This document shows, one piece after another, positions 24,332 through 33,642 of a stretch of DNA of 64,000 nt. Where the stretch lies: NCBI RefSeq assembly GCF_004801255.1, contig NZ_CP036295.1, forward strand, positions 1,252,001-1,316,000, read 5' to 3'. The position numbers were made by a program, and so were the translations under genes. The stretch comes from Desulfovibrio desulfuricans. GTDB taxonomy: Bacteria > Desulfobacterota > Desulfovibrionia > Desulfovibrionales > Desulfovibrionaceae. How positions within the stretch are numbered: the stretch's first letter is position 1; each line of letters starts with the position of its first letter. The notes beneath the pieces are model-generated. The model did not search any database, was not told where the DNA came from, and worked only from the letters and a program-made list of their open reading frames with translations.

Positions 24332-25105
24332 ATGTTATTTGGAAATAAAGCCACCTACGCCGCAAACCGGGAAGTAAAGGTTTCGGTTTCCAGTCTGACC
24401 AAGCGGTACGACGACCTGCTGGTGCTCAATGATATCAACTTCGATATCTATAAGGGCGAAATGCTGTGCATTGTGGGGCCGACTGGCTGCGGAAAAACAA
24501 CATTCTTGAACTGTCTTTCACGTTTTATTCCCATTACGCACGGATCCATAAATGTCGATGGAGAATCCGCCGACCCCAGAAAACACAATATTGCTTTTGT
24601 GTTTCAGGAAGTGTCCGCCATTCCCTGGCTTACAGTGGAAGACAATATCCGTTTTGGTCTGCGCATCAAGCGGCTGCCCGAAGATGAAATTGAAAAACGT
24701 GTTGAACGCATGCTTGATGTGGTTGGCCTTATGAAATACCGCACCTACTTTCCCCAGCAGCTTTCGGCCAGCATGGAGCAGCGGGTGGTTATTGCCAGAA
24801 ATTTTGCCATCAATCCCGACCTGCTGCTTATGGACGAACCCTATGGGCAGCTTGACGTAAAACTGCGTTACTACCTTGAAGACGAGCTTATGCGCATCTG
24901 GAAGGAGCTTGGAAGCACTGTTGCCTTTATTACCCACAATATAGAAGAAGCCGTGTATCTTGCGGAGCGTATCCTGATACTTTCTCCCAAGCCGTCCACC
25001 ATCAAGGAAGAAGTCATTGTGGATTTGCCCCGACCACGGCAGTTTGATGATCCCAAGTTTGTTGCCATCCGCGACTATGTGACAGAAAAAATCAAATGGT
25101 GGTGA
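24332..25105 (+). CDS. ABC ATPase 2: intact switch His, degenerate signature
   Basis: 257 aa with AGGAG. Walker A GPTGCGKT (49-56), Q92, Walker B LLLMDEP and H202 (FITHNIEEA) are intact, but the signature is LSASM (144-148) in place of LSGGM/Q. In a heterodimer its ATP site would be completed by the canonical LSGGM of ATPase 1, while the opposite site has both defects. Same operon; last gene before the activator. Confidence 0.88.
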   Translation: MLFGNKATYAANREVKVSVSSLTKRYDDLLVLNDINFDIYKGEMLCIVGPTGCGKTTFLNCLSRFIPITHGSINVDGESADPRKHNIAFVFQEVSAIPWLTVEDNIRFGLRIKRLPEDEIEKRVERMLDVVGLMKYRTYFPQQLSASMEQRVVIARNFAINPDLLLMDEPYGQLDVKLRYYLEDELMRIWKELGSTVAFITHNIEEAVYLAERILILSPKPSTIKEEVIVDLPRPRQFDDPKFVAIRDYVTEKIKWW

Positions 25106-25199
25106 CCGTCGCAGTTCGCTCGGGCGTCCGGCTGCGTATGCCAACAGTGAGCGCCGGGCAGTTGACCGCCTAAACCGTGCAGCATACTGGGGAGCGCAT

Positions 25200-26624
25200 A
25201 TGCAAAGACCAACAGTGCTTGCCGAGTATATGGAACAACTGTGCGATACGTTTCAGGACGCCATATGCGTTACCGATCACGAAGGTCAGGTGGTTCTGGT
25301 TAATACCCGCCATTCTGAACTTACGGGAATTCCAAAGGAAATGATGATCGGCAAACGCATACAGGACATGGTGCAAAGCGGTGTCTTTGACGTGGTGCTC
25401 AACCCGCGCATCGTTGAATCCGGCAGGCCGTTTTCAAGTGTGCAAAACCTTTATAATGGCCGCACGATGTTGCTGGACGGTCACCCCGTCAAGGATGAAA
25501 ACGGCAGCGTTATCTACGTTGTTACTGTTATACGCGATGTCACGGCGCTGGCTGAAATGCGCGAGGAAATAGCATCGCAGAGGGAACTGCTGGAAACGTT
25601 TCAATCCATGAACCATGAAGGCAAATCGGGCAGTCAGTATCCGCGTGTTGTAAAAAGCCCGGTTATGCAGCGCCTGTATGCCGAGGTGTCAGGCATTGCG
25701 GCAACAGATGCAACGGTTCTGCTTCAGGGCGAAACCGGCGTCGGCAAGGACATGGTGGCCCGGCATATCCACCAGCAAAGCCAGAGGGCCAATGCGCCGT
25801 TTATCAAGGTAGATTGCGGTAGTATCCCGGAAAACCTGATTGAATCAGAGCTATTTGGCTATATGTCCGGCAGCTTTTCCGGCGCCAGCCGGAGCGGAAA
25901 AGCCGGCCTGATTGAGGTGGCCTCGGGCGGCACCCTGTTCTTGGATGAGGTGGGGGAGCTGCCCATGCCCATGCAGTCCCGCCTGCTGCGCCTGATTCAG
26001 GACAAGGAAATACAGCGCGTCGGTGCAACAGCTCCCAAAATGGTGGATGTACGTATTGTGGCGGCGTCCAACAAGGATCTGGAACGTGAGGTCGACAGGG
26101 GGATGTTTCGGGCCGATCTGTATTTCAGGCTCAAGGTTGTGGTCGTTACCGTGCCGCCGCTTCGCGAGCGCAAGGTCGAAATTCTGCCGCTGGCCGAGGG
26201 TTTTCTGGCTTATTATTCCAGAAGATACCGAAAAAATGCATGGTTTTCCGAATCCGCAGAAAAAATTCTGCAGGAATACCGCTGGCCTGGCAATGTGCGT
26301 GAGCTTGAAAACCTTGTGCAGGGGCTGGTTGTGACCTGCAAGAGGGGCGTTATTGACGCCGCTGACCTCGCAGGCATCAGCCACGAACCCTGCCAAGCGT
26401 CGGCAGGTGAAAACTGCTGGTACCCCAAGATTGAGGGACGGTCGCTCAAAAGCATTATGCGTGATGTGGAAAATGCCGTCATTGAGCAGGGCTTGAAACG
26501 CTATGGGTCGCTGCGTGAGCTTTCCCGCCATTTGCAGATGGACCGCAGCACGTTGTTCAGAAAAATCAAAGGCAGGGAATCTGCCAAACAGGATGAAAGT
26601 TTGCCCCGCAAAAACTGTCAGTAG
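25200..26624 (+). CDS. Sigma-54 enhancer-binding activator with PAS domain
   Basis: 474 aa, GGGGAG site. Residues ~8-115 form a PAS domain (ITDHEGQ-like CVTDHEGQVVLVNTRHSELTG region), then a short coiled coil, the AAA+ domain (Walker A GETGVGKD 177-184, Walker B GTLFLDE 244-250) and a C-terminal Fis-type HTH (SLRELSRHLQMDRSTLFRKI). The sigma-54 contact loop reads GSFSGA (224-229) instead of GAFTGA. It follows the ABC genes by 94 bp and is the natural candidate to bind the boxes before islA and the SDR gene. The PAS domain may sense a small molecule or redox state. Confidence 0.9.
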   Translation: MQRPTVLAEYMEQLCDTFQDAICVTDHEGQVVLVNTRHSELTGIPKEMMIGKRIQDMVQSGVFDVVLNPRIVESGRPFSSVQNLYNGRTMLLDGHPVKDENGSVIYVVTVIRDVTALAEMREEIASQRELLETFQSMNHEGKSGSQYPRVVKSPVMQRLYAEVSGIAATDATVLLQGETGVGKDMVARHIHQQSQRANAPFIKVDCGSIPENLIESELFGYMSGSFSGASRSGKAGLIEVASGGTLFLDEVGELPMPMQSRLLRLIQDKEIQRVGATAPKMVDVRIVAASNKDLEREVDRGMFRADLYFRLKVVVVTVPPLRERKVEILPLAEGFLAYYSRRYRKNAWFSESAEKILQEYRWPGNVRELENLVQGLVVTCKRGVIDAADLAGISHEPCQASAGENCWYPKIEGRSLKSIMRDVENAVIEQGLKRYGSLRELSRHLQMDRSTLFRKIKGRESAKQDESLPRKNCQ

Positions 26625-26698
26625 CCGGGCCGCACAAAAAAGTGCAATTCATGCCATAGCGGTCTTGCAAGCAGATTTTTGCGCGGGTCCAGAGGGGA

Positions 26699-26732
26699 GC
26701 TGCTGCCCCTGTGTTGCGCCAGGGGTTGCAGC
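26699..26732. other. Hairpin downstream of the activator gene
   Basis: GCTGC-CCCCTG / CAGGGG-GCAGC arms with a 2x2 internal loop. No T run, so termination is uncertain. It lies between the convergent activator gene and the minus-strand PhzF-like gene. Confidence 0.35.
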
Positions 26733-26871
26733 AGGATGGTGAAGAACCACGAGCAACAAGAGATGTCTGCCTGATTTTGCCGTATAGGCGGCGCGAGCGT
26801 CAGAATGAAATTCCAGGGCGTTTCCGCCCGGCGTCTGGGTTTTGGCAATTGAATTTTGCGCTGCCGCTGTT

Positions 26872-27723
26872 TTACAGCTCAGGGGTAAACTCGCCGCGCA
26901 CCAGCAGGCGCACCTCGCCGCTTACCAGCATGCTGCCGCTGGCTTTGTCCTTGCGGATGCCGATTTTTGAATCGCGCCCCACAAAGCGCCCCTGCCTGAG
27001 CACAATGGCCTCGGCGGGAAAAAATCTGTTGCGGCTGTAAAGGTAGGCCCCCACTGGCCCTGCGGCGCTGCCGGTGGCCACGTCTTCGATCAGGCCTGCG
27101 TTGTCCCAGGTTCTGCCTTCCAGTGTATTTACATCAAAGACGTACACAAACTTTGCACCGATCCGGGCAAGTCTGCCCTCATAATCGTCAGTCGTAATGC
27201 GGGCCTGCTCGAGGCCTGAAACTACGGGTACAAGCAGATAGGGCAGACCGGTCGAAACAACTTCCAGGGGAAACTGCGGCGTCATGTTGTGTTCGCTCAG
27301 GTTAAGCGGCTGCAGAAGGTGTGGGTACTCCTGGGGCTGCGGGCTGCAAACAAATTCCGCCTGTCCCTGGTCCATGCAGCAGTCATGGCAGTCGCCCCGC
27401 GCCGAGCAGGAAACCGAAACCTGTCGGCTGTTCAGGTTGAAGAAAACAACCCCGGCGTCGCTCGGTAAAAATTCGTGCCGCACCACAGCCGCTGCGCCCA
27501 GGATGGGATGCCCGGCAAAGTCCAGCTCTTCTTCAATAGTAAAAATGCGGGCATCAAAGCTGTTTTTGCCGCATCTGACAAGAAAAATCGTCTCGAACTG
27601 CCGGAATTCCCGCGCAATTTGCTGCATCACGGCCCGCTCGGGAAAGGACGGTGCGACAAAAACCGTCAGCCCGTTGCCGGTCATGGGTTTTTGGCAAAAG
27701 ACATCCGCGTGGTAGTACAGCAT
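26872..27723 (-). CDS. PhzF-family epimerase/isomerase-like protein
   Basis: 283 aa, AGGAGG before the ATG. It begins YHADVFCQKPMTGNGLTVF, the PhzF start pattern, with the active-site Glu region (FETIFLV) and the second half DNAGLIEDVATGSAAGP. PhzF relatives are two-domain isomerases of the diaminopimelate-epimerase fold. An unusual Cys cluster (CSARGDCHDCC) sits in the middle. The substrate is unknown. Confidence 0.85.
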   Translation of the reverse strand: MLYYHADVFCQKPMTGNGLTVFVAPSFPERAVMQQIAREFRQFETIFLVRCGKNSFDARIFTIEEELDFAGHPILGAAAVVRHEFLPSDAGVVFFNLNSRQVSVSCSARGDCHDCCMDQGQAEFVCSPQPQEYPHLLQPLNLSEHNMTPQFPLEVVSTGLPYLLVPVVSGLEQARITTDDYEGRLARIGAKFVYVFDVNTLEGRTWDNAGLIEDVATGSAAGPVGAYLYSRNRFFPAEAIVLRQGRFVGRDSKIGIRKDKASGSMLVSGEVRLLVRGEFTPEL

Positions 27724-27822
27724 GTAGCCTCCTGTGCGTGGGCGTAGTGCTTGGGACCCGTGACTTCGGGGCTGGCTGCCAGACCGCCCGGCTGGTCGGG
27801 ATGCGTAAAAAGGCGGGGGAGC

Positions 27823-28341
27823 TTACTGCCGCGCCAGAGGAGCGTATTGCCCTGCAACGGCCCGGAGCAGATCGTCGGGGGGCAGGCGCAGCTGCACGCC
27901 GCGCTGCCCAGCGCTGACAAAGATATAGTCGTACAGAATGGCGCTTTCGTCCATAAAGACAGGATAGGCCTTTTTGGCCCCAAGCGGCGAGCATCCCCCC
28001 CGTATGTAGCCGGTGAGCGGGCGCACATCCTTGAGCGGAACCATCTCCACATGCTTGTTGGCAGAGGCGACTGCCAGCGCCTTGAGGTCAAGCTCCGCCG
28101 CTGCGGGTATGCAGGCCATGAGAACGCCCGTCTTGTCGCCCCGTGCGACCAGGGTTTTGAACACGCATGCCGGGTCAACGCCCAGCTTGTGCGCCATGGT
28201 TACCGCAGAGAGGTCGCTTTCGTCCACCTCGGCGGTATGCAGCTCAAAGGCAATGCCCATGCTTTCAAGAATTCTGGCGGCATTGGTTTTGGAAACTTTG
28301 GCGGCGGACATGGAGGGCGGTATCAGTGCAGGTTGAGCCAT
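27823..28341 (-). CDS. ybaK: YbaK/EbsC-type Cys-tRNA(Pro) deacylase
   Basis: 172 aa from ATG 28341, or 162 aa from ATG 28311 (MSAAKVSKTNAARILE), which matches the family start better; neither has a clear ribosome site. Motifs: KTLVARGD, the lysine-bearing ALAVASANKHVEMV, TGYIRGGCSPLG and FVSAGQRGVQL. It hydrolyses mischarged Cys-tRNA(Pro). The start overlaps the 3' end of the kinase gene. Confidence 0.88.
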   Translation of the reverse strand: MAQPALIPPSMSAAKVSKTNAARILESMGIAFELHTAEVDESDLSAVTMAHKLGVDPACVFKTLVARGDKTGVLMACIPAAAELDLKALAVASANKHVEMVPLKDVRPLTGYIRGGCSPLGAKKAYPVFMDESAILYDYIFVSAGQRGVQLRLPPDDLLRAVAGQYAPLARQ

Positions 28342-30377
28342 GCGGCGAGCTTTTTGCGCAGTATGTCCTGACTGAAAGGCTTGGCTATGTGGTCGTTCAT
28401 GCCGGCATTGATGATTTCGGCAATATTGTCCGGCATGGTGGCGGCGGTAAGGGCGATAATGGGCAGGCTTTTTTTGTTTTTATCCTTGGGCAGTGTGCGG
28501 CGCAGCTCGCGCGTGGCGGTCAGTCCGTCCATAACCGGCATGTTTACGTCCATGAGCACAATATCATATGGGGTCTCCGTCGCCATGCGCAGGGCTTCCT
28601 TGCCGTTGGACGCAACATCGCACTCAAAGCCCAGCTGGCGCAGCATTGCGCGCAACACTTCCACATTGATTTCGTTGTCTTCAGCAACCAGAACGCTGCA
28701 CTCTCCGGCCCCGTCAAGCGGCATGGGGATGGACGTATTGTGCTCCGGCGGGCAGTAGACGTTGCGCGCGGGCGTGCAGGGTATGCTGAGGTGAAAGGTC
28801 GACCCCTTGCCCAGCTCGCTCTCGCACCACAGCGAGCCGTGCATAAGCTCTGCAATACGCTTGCAGATGCTCAATCCAAGCCCGGTACCGCCAAACCGGC
28901 GGCTGATGCTGGCATTTGCCTGGGTGTACGGGTCAAAGAGAAACTGCTGGTATTCGCGGCTGATGCCCATGCCCGTGTCGGTAATCCTGAAGTGCAGGTT
29001 GTCGGTATCGCCCGCTGTTTCGCGGTCGATGCACAACGAAATGCGCCCCTCGGCGGTAAACTTGACGGCGTTGCTCATCAGGTTGAGCAGCACCTGCTTG
29101 AGCCGCAGGCTGTCGCCCCACAGCTTGAGCGGCACCTCGTCGCCAACCCTGCAAATATATTCAATCCCTTTTTGCTCAAGGGGAAAACGCAGGGATGTGT
29201 GCACAAATTCAAGCACGTCTTCCAGCGGATAATTGGTGTTTTCAAGCACCATCTTGTTGGCTTCGATTTTGGAAAGGTCCAGAATATCGTTGATAATGGC
29301 CAGCAGATTAGTGGCGGAAGAACGGATTTTTTGCAGGTAATTTTTTTGGTCGTCGCTGGGGTTTGACTGCAGCGCAAGGTGGGTCAGGCCGATGATGCCG
29401 TTCATGGGCGTGCGTATTTCGTGGCTCATGTGCGCCAGAAACTCGCTCTTGGCCTGCGAGGCCACCAGGGCGTTCTGCTTTTCGTGCTGCGTCTGCAACA
29501 GATCGGTAACGTCGCGCGCGATGCTCAGACGAACCATCTTGTCGTTGTCCCACTTGATGGCCTTGTCAACGACGGTATAGGTGCGCCTGTTCACCTTGTT
29601 TTCGTAGGTCCAGTGGTAGGGTTCGCCAGAGGTCGCAATGATGGCGTTGGTGCAGAAGGGGCAGGGCGCGTCGCGGCCCATAAACCTTTTGTAGCAGATA
29701 TTGGAGAGTGAATCGTCCTTATGCTGGCAGGTTTCTTCTACGCTGTTGTTGACAAAAAGTATCTTGTACGTCTCCATGTCAACTATGCAGACAGGGTCGG
29801 AAAAAGCGCCAAGGATATCATGCAGCTGGCGGTGTTTGCGCTGTAACTGCCCGTAAAGGCGAAAATGCGTAAGCGTAATGGCAAGGATGTTGCCCAAAAG
29901 ATGGCAGAGGCTGGAATCCTCAATAGTCCATTTGCCGATATACCGGCGGCGCAAAAGACAAATACCGCCAAACAGCTGGCCGTCATGGGCAATGGGCACG
30001 CAGATGGCCGATTTGACTCCACGAAAGAGAAAAAGGTCTTTTTGCGGCCCTTCGGGCATGGTTGCCGTGTCGGCCACGCACATGCTGCTGCCTTCCTCAA
30101 AAACACTGAGGACTGGCGCGATATCGTGCAGGGTAACAGCGGGCATGCCCGCATCCGGGTGCATGCTGGAACGCCAGACTATGGGCGCAAACCACTGCTC
30201 GTCGTCAAATTCGACCAGAGACACCGTATCGCAGTGCAGCGATTCGCCAATGCTGGCCATCGCTGCTCTGAGAAAAGGCTCTTTGCTGACGTGCAGAAGG
30301 GCTGAACTCGATATTTCCAAGGCCAGTACCAGGGGGTTGGCAAGGTTGCCCTGATATGGCTGATGTGTGTCTGACAT
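28323..30377 (-). CDS. Hybrid sensor histidine kinase (GAF-PAS-HisKA-HATPase-REC)
   Basis: 684 aa, no membrane helix, so cytoplasmic. A GAF domain (~30-175) is followed by a PAS domain (~188-295) with a C-P-F-C pair at 239-242, HisKA with H319 (MSHEIRTPMNG), the ATPase domain (N box LMSNAVKF, G boxes DTGMGIS and GTGLGLS) and a receiver domain (LMDVNMPVMDG). No output regulator is adjacent, so the phosphorelay partner lies elsewhere. Overlaps ybaK by 19 bp. Confidence 0.92.
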   Translation of the reverse strand: MSDTHQPYQGNLANPLVLALEISSSALLHVSKEPFLRAAMASIGESLHCDTVSLVEFDDEQWFAPIVWRSSMHPDAGMPAVTLHDIAPVLSVFEEGSSMCVADTATMPEGPQKDLFLFRGVKSAICVPIAHDGQLFGGICLLRRRYIGKWTIEDSSLCHLLGNILAITLTHFRLYGQLQRKHRQLHDILGAFSDPVCIVDMETYKILFVNNSVEETCQHKDDSLSNICYKRFMGRDAPCPFCTNAIIATSGEPYHWTYENKVNRRTYTVVDKAIKWDNDKMVRLSIARDVTDLLQTQHEKQNALVASQAKSEFLAHMSHEIRTPMNGIIGLTHLALQSNPSDDQKNYLQKIRSSATNLLAIINDILDLSKIEANKMVLENTNYPLEDVLEFVHTSLRFPLEQKGIEYICRVGDEVPLKLWGDSLRLKQVLLNLMSNAVKFTAEGRISLCIDRETAGDTDNLHFRITDTGMGISREYQQFLFDPYTQANASISRRFGGTGLGLSICKRIAELMHGSLWCESELGKGSTFHLSIPCTPARNVYCPPEHNTSIPMPLDGAGECSVLVAEDNEINVEVLRAMLRQLGFECDVASNGKEALRMATETPYDIVLMDVNMPVMDGLTATRELRRTLPKDKNKKSLPIIALTAATMPDNIAEIINAGMNDHIAKPFSQDILRKKLAAWLNLH

Positions 30378-30540
30378 TGCTTACTTCAACTGATGCTTTT
30401 GCTCTGAAAATTTAAAGATTGCCTATACGCGAATAGAGCGAATAGTGTCAAGAAATGACAAATAAGATGAAAAGTTCATGAAACTTCAGCGGATAAGTGA
30501 TTTCTGATTGCCTTTTTTTTCTGATTAAAGTTGCCTTTAT

Positions 30541-32118
30541 TTATTGCCACAGACGGACAAGATGTTTAGCAAGGGCCTGTTCATCCTTTTGATCTTTTGC
30601 GCGCATTTTTTCAAGAAATTCTTGCGCGCGTTCGCATAATATCTCCGCAGATCCATCGTTTTGCACCACCGTGTCACATGCGGCCATTTTGCGTTCCTGC
30701 GGCCATTGCCAGCCTTCAATAGCCTCAATTTTGTCCTGCGGCCAGCCCCGGTTGGCCTCTATGCGTTGCGCGCGCACGGGCAGGGGGCAACAAATGCCAA
30801 CCACGTGCGGCTCGGGCGTAAAGCTGTGCTGCCAGCTGGTTTCAAAATAGAGAGGTACTTCAGCAGCCGCCAGAGGAGCCCCCAGCGACTCTTGCTGCGC
30901 CCAGAAGGCCTCAAGCTCGTTGCGCGCCAGCGTATGCACGAGCTTCTCCACCTCGCGGCGCAGCTCGCGATTGTCGCGCATGGCCTCCAGCAGGGCAGCC
31001 TTGTCCACCGAGCCGTCAGGGCCGAGCAGCGGGGTGTCGCCAGCCATACGGCCAATCCATTTGGCCGCTTCGCCTTTGGGACCGTACAGTTGCGCAACCG
31101 CCGCGTCAGCGCTGAAAACAGGCACGCCCAACCTTGCCAGGCATTGGGTAAAGGCGGATTTGCCGCTGCCGGGGTTGCCCGTAACAATGACGCGCCGCAT
31201 GCGGCGGCAGCCCTGCAGCGCGGACAGCAGCATGTCGTCCGGCGGCGGGCAGGCAAAACTCATGGGCGCGCCGGTGGCAGGGTGGGTAAAGCTGATGCGC
31301 CATGCGTGCAGCATCTGCCGTGGGGCAAGGGCCTGAACCTGTTTGGGGGCGTACAGCCTGTCGCCAAGCAGGGGATGCCCAAGATGGGCCAAGTGCACGC
31401 GTATCTGGTGCGTGCGCCCCGTATGTATGCGCACCGCCAGCAGCGAAAACCGCCGGTCAGGCGCTGTCCACAGGGTTTTCCATTCGGTATGCGCGGGGCG
31501 GCCTCCCCGCGATTCCGGCACCACGGCCATCTTGATTTTTGCTGTGGGGTGGCGGCCTATGGGCTCGAGGCACTGACCCTGCGGCGATGGCACGCCGCTG
31601 ACCAGCGCAAGGTATTCCTTGTGCACCTCGCGCCGGGCAAAAGCTTCGCTGAGCAAAAGGCGGTCCTGCTCCGTCAGGGCCACAAGCAGGATGCCGCTTG
31701 TGGCCTTGTCCAGCCGGTGCACAATGCCGGGGCGCTGGCCTTCTATCCGGCCAAGCTGCGGAAACCGCCCCAACAGCCGCTGCACCAGCGTCTGCTCCGG
31801 GCATGAGGGGCAGGGGTGCACCGTAAGCCCCGCAGGTTTGTTGCAGACCACCATGTGCTCGTCCTGCCATAAAAGTTCGAGATGCCCCTCCTCCGCCTGC
31901 AGGGTTGTGGAGGTCTCCGGCAGACTGAGCACAATAGTCTGCCCGGCGCGTATTTTTGCGTCGGCGCGGGTTTCGGGCAGGCCGTCTATCTGGCAACGCC
32001 CGGCCTGAACAGCCTTTTGCAGCGCTGCCCGCGAAAGCTCCGGCGCTGCCTGGCGCAGCACGCGGTCAAGGCGCTGGCCCGCATCGTCTGCGGTAGTTGC
32101 AAGGCGCAGTTCTGTCAC
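30541..32118 (-). CDS. Fusion of RluD-type pseudouridine synthase and dephospho-CoA kinase (CoaE)
   Basis: 525 aa from a GTG start (32118-32116) that overlaps the stop of the upstream gene (GTGA). Residues 1-300 are an S4-RluA pseudouridine synthase: S4 domain, then HRLDKATSG (134-142, catalytic D137). Residues ~307-525 are CoaE, with P-loop GNPGSGKS (314-321) and the last step of CoA synthesis as its reaction. An in-frame ATG at codon 307 (31200-31198) opens exactly at the CoaE start, so a separate kinase could also be made. The two activities are not related. Confidence 0.88.
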   Translation of the reverse strand: MTELRLATTADDAGQRLDRVLRQAAPELSRAALQKAVQAGRCQIDGLPETRADAKIRAGQTIVLSLPETSTTLQAEEGHLELLWQDEHMVVCNKPAGLTVHPCPSCPEQTLVQRLLGRFPQLGRIEGQRPGIVHRLDKATSGILLVALTEQDRLLLSEAFARREVHKEYLALVSGVPSPQGQCLEPIGRHPTAKIKMAVVPESRGGRPAHTEWKTLWTAPDRRFSLLAVRIHTGRTHQIRVHLAHLGHPLLGDRLYAPKQVQALAPRQMLHAWRISFTHPATGAPMSFACPPPDDMLLSALQGCRRMRRVIVTGNPGSGKSAFTQCLARLGVPVFSADAAVAQLYGPKGEAAKWIGRMAGDTPLLGPDGSVDKAALLEAMRDNRELRREVEKLVHTLARNELEAFWAQQESLGAPLAAAEVPLYFETSWQHSFTPEPHVVGICCPLPVRAQRIEANRGWPQDKIEAIEGWQWPQERKMAACDTVVQNDGSAEILCERAQEFLEKMRAKDQKDEQALAKHLVRLWQ

Positions 32119-33491
32119 TGAAGCGTGTCCGCCGGGGTGCTCAACGTACGCAGCCTGTCTGCAAATGTCGTTGTGCGGTAAAGGTTTTTGAGCTCCGCGC
32201 CGGGAGTGATGGAGGTAACCACGGCCCTGCCGATGACAAAGCGGCCATCAGTGTCGCTGCCTTCAACCGTGCGCACGCCCCACACATTGTGGAAGATGGC
32301 TGGCCGGCCGTTGTACTTGCCCACATACAGCATGATATGCCCGCGCATGCCCACCAGACTCAAAAACGGCACGCCGTTGCGCAAAATCACGTCTTCCTTT
32401 GCTTCTGTGGGCAGGCCTTCAAGCATGTTGACCGCGCCTGTGCGTGCCTGCGCCACTGAGTTGCGCGGCAACCATATGCCAAAGGGGGTAAGCAGCTCGC
32501 GCGTGAGGGCAGAGCAGTCGCGGTCGCCAAACATGCCGCCCCAGCCGTAGGGCTGGCCAATCATCACATTGCCCACCTTGGCCACGTTGCCGGGGGTCAT
32601 GCGCATGGGCCAGGGCGCCGCGTCGGCGGAGGAAAGCGATACCTGAGCCAGCTCGGCCATGCCGTCCACGCCCTTGACCGGGGTCATTATTTCTATGCTC
32701 ATCTGGCCGGAGCCCTCAGCCATGGACGCGCCGTTGCGCATGGGCAGCAGTGCGCCGATATTGGCGGTAACCGGACCGTTGGGCGTAACCATGGTTACCC
32801 GGTCGCGCACAAGCGCCGCAAAGGCGTTGTTGCGGTACATATGCCTGAACTCCGCGCTGACGGGGGCCAGGTCTTCGTCCGCAACCCAGCCGCCAGCCAC
32901 GGGGCATTCCACATAATGCCAGCGTCCGTCGCGGGTAGTGTGCGCAATAAGTACGGGCGTGCCCACGGGCAGCAGTGAATACTGAAAGTAATCAAACGGG
33001 TTGGACTTGGGGTTGGGCGTAGGCTCTGAAAAACGCGGCTCGTTTGTGGGCAGCTCGCGCAGGTTGGCGTTGCGCACGGTTATGGCGGGCTGACTGAGCG
33101 AGGGGTATGCGCCCAGAGCCGCATTGGCGCTCATGTAGTCCCATTCCGCCTGGGTCCAGCGGGTGTCGCCGTTTTTATAGCCGCGCGCCTTGTTAAACAA
33201 CACGGACACATCGCGTTTGTGGATGGACGTTCTGGTCATCTCCCAGGGGCCAAAGACAATGCGCAAAAATCTGGCAGCCTGGTTTGCCTGCTCGGCAGTT
33301 GAAATGAGCTGTTTGTTTTCGCCTGCGGCCTTGGCGTATTCATCCAGGTTCTGGGGGTAGCGCCGGAGGTCTTCAAGTGTGCCCATCCATGTGGGCATGT
33401 TGCCGTCCCGGGTGGGAATTACCTTCCCGCCGCACGCGGTCAAAAGGGCAAAACAGGCAATCAGCAGGGGAAGGTGAAGACGAGATTTCAT
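32115..33491 (-). CDS. SH3b/NlpC-P60 cell-wall hydrolase lipoprotein
   Basis: 458 aa from ATG 33491, with GGAG 8 nt upstream. Lipobox LLTAC with lipidated C20, so it is exported. An N-terminal alpha domain, two SH3b-like parts (TVRNANLRELPT, GTPVLIAHTTRDGRWHYV, GGWVADEDL) and a C-terminal NlpC/P60 papain-like domain: Cys in GDRDCSALTRELL and His in RGHIMLYVG. It likely cuts peptide stems of peptidoglycan. Same order as the known Desulfovibrio YkfC-like family. Coupled to the fusion gene downstream. Confidence 0.88.
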   Translation of the reverse strand: MKSRLHLPLLIACFALLTACGGKVIPTRDGNMPTWMGTLEDLRRYPQNLDEYAKAAGENKQLISTAEQANQAARFLRIVFGPWEMTRTSIHKRDVSVLFNKARGYKNGDTRWTQAEWDYMSANAALGAYPSLSQPAITVRNANLRELPTNEPRFSEPTPNPKSNPFDYFQYSLLPVGTPVLIAHTTRDGRWHYVECPVAGGWVADEDLAPVSAEFRHMYRNNAFAALVRDRVTMVTPNGPVTANIGALLPMRNGASMAEGSGQMSIEIMTPVKGVDGMAELAQVSLSSADAAPWPMRMTPGNVAKVGNVMIGQPYGWGGMFGDRDCSALTRELLTPFGIWLPRNSVAQARTGAVNMLEGLPTEAKEDVILRNGVPFLSLVGMRGHIMLYVGKYNGRPAIFHNVWGVRTVEGSDTDGRFVIGRAVVTSITPGAELKNLYRTTTFADRLRTLSTPADTLQ

Positions 33492-33603
33492 GAGGGCTGC
33501 TCCTTCCTTCAGGCAAATTTGCGCCGCCTCCGGCGGCTGGACTATGTCTAGCACCTGGGCGCATGTTCGGCAACGGCTCTTTTAATGGCCGTGCATGAAA
33601 TAC

Positions 33604-33632
33604 TTGACAAACAGGCCAGTGCACCGTATTTA
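33604..33632 (+). promoter_or_regulatory. Promoter of tRNA-Glu
   Basis: TTGACA (33604-33609), 17-bp spacer, TATTTA (33627-33632); the tRNA begins 10 bp later. Confidence 0.8.
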
Positions 33633-33642
33633 ACTCGACGTT

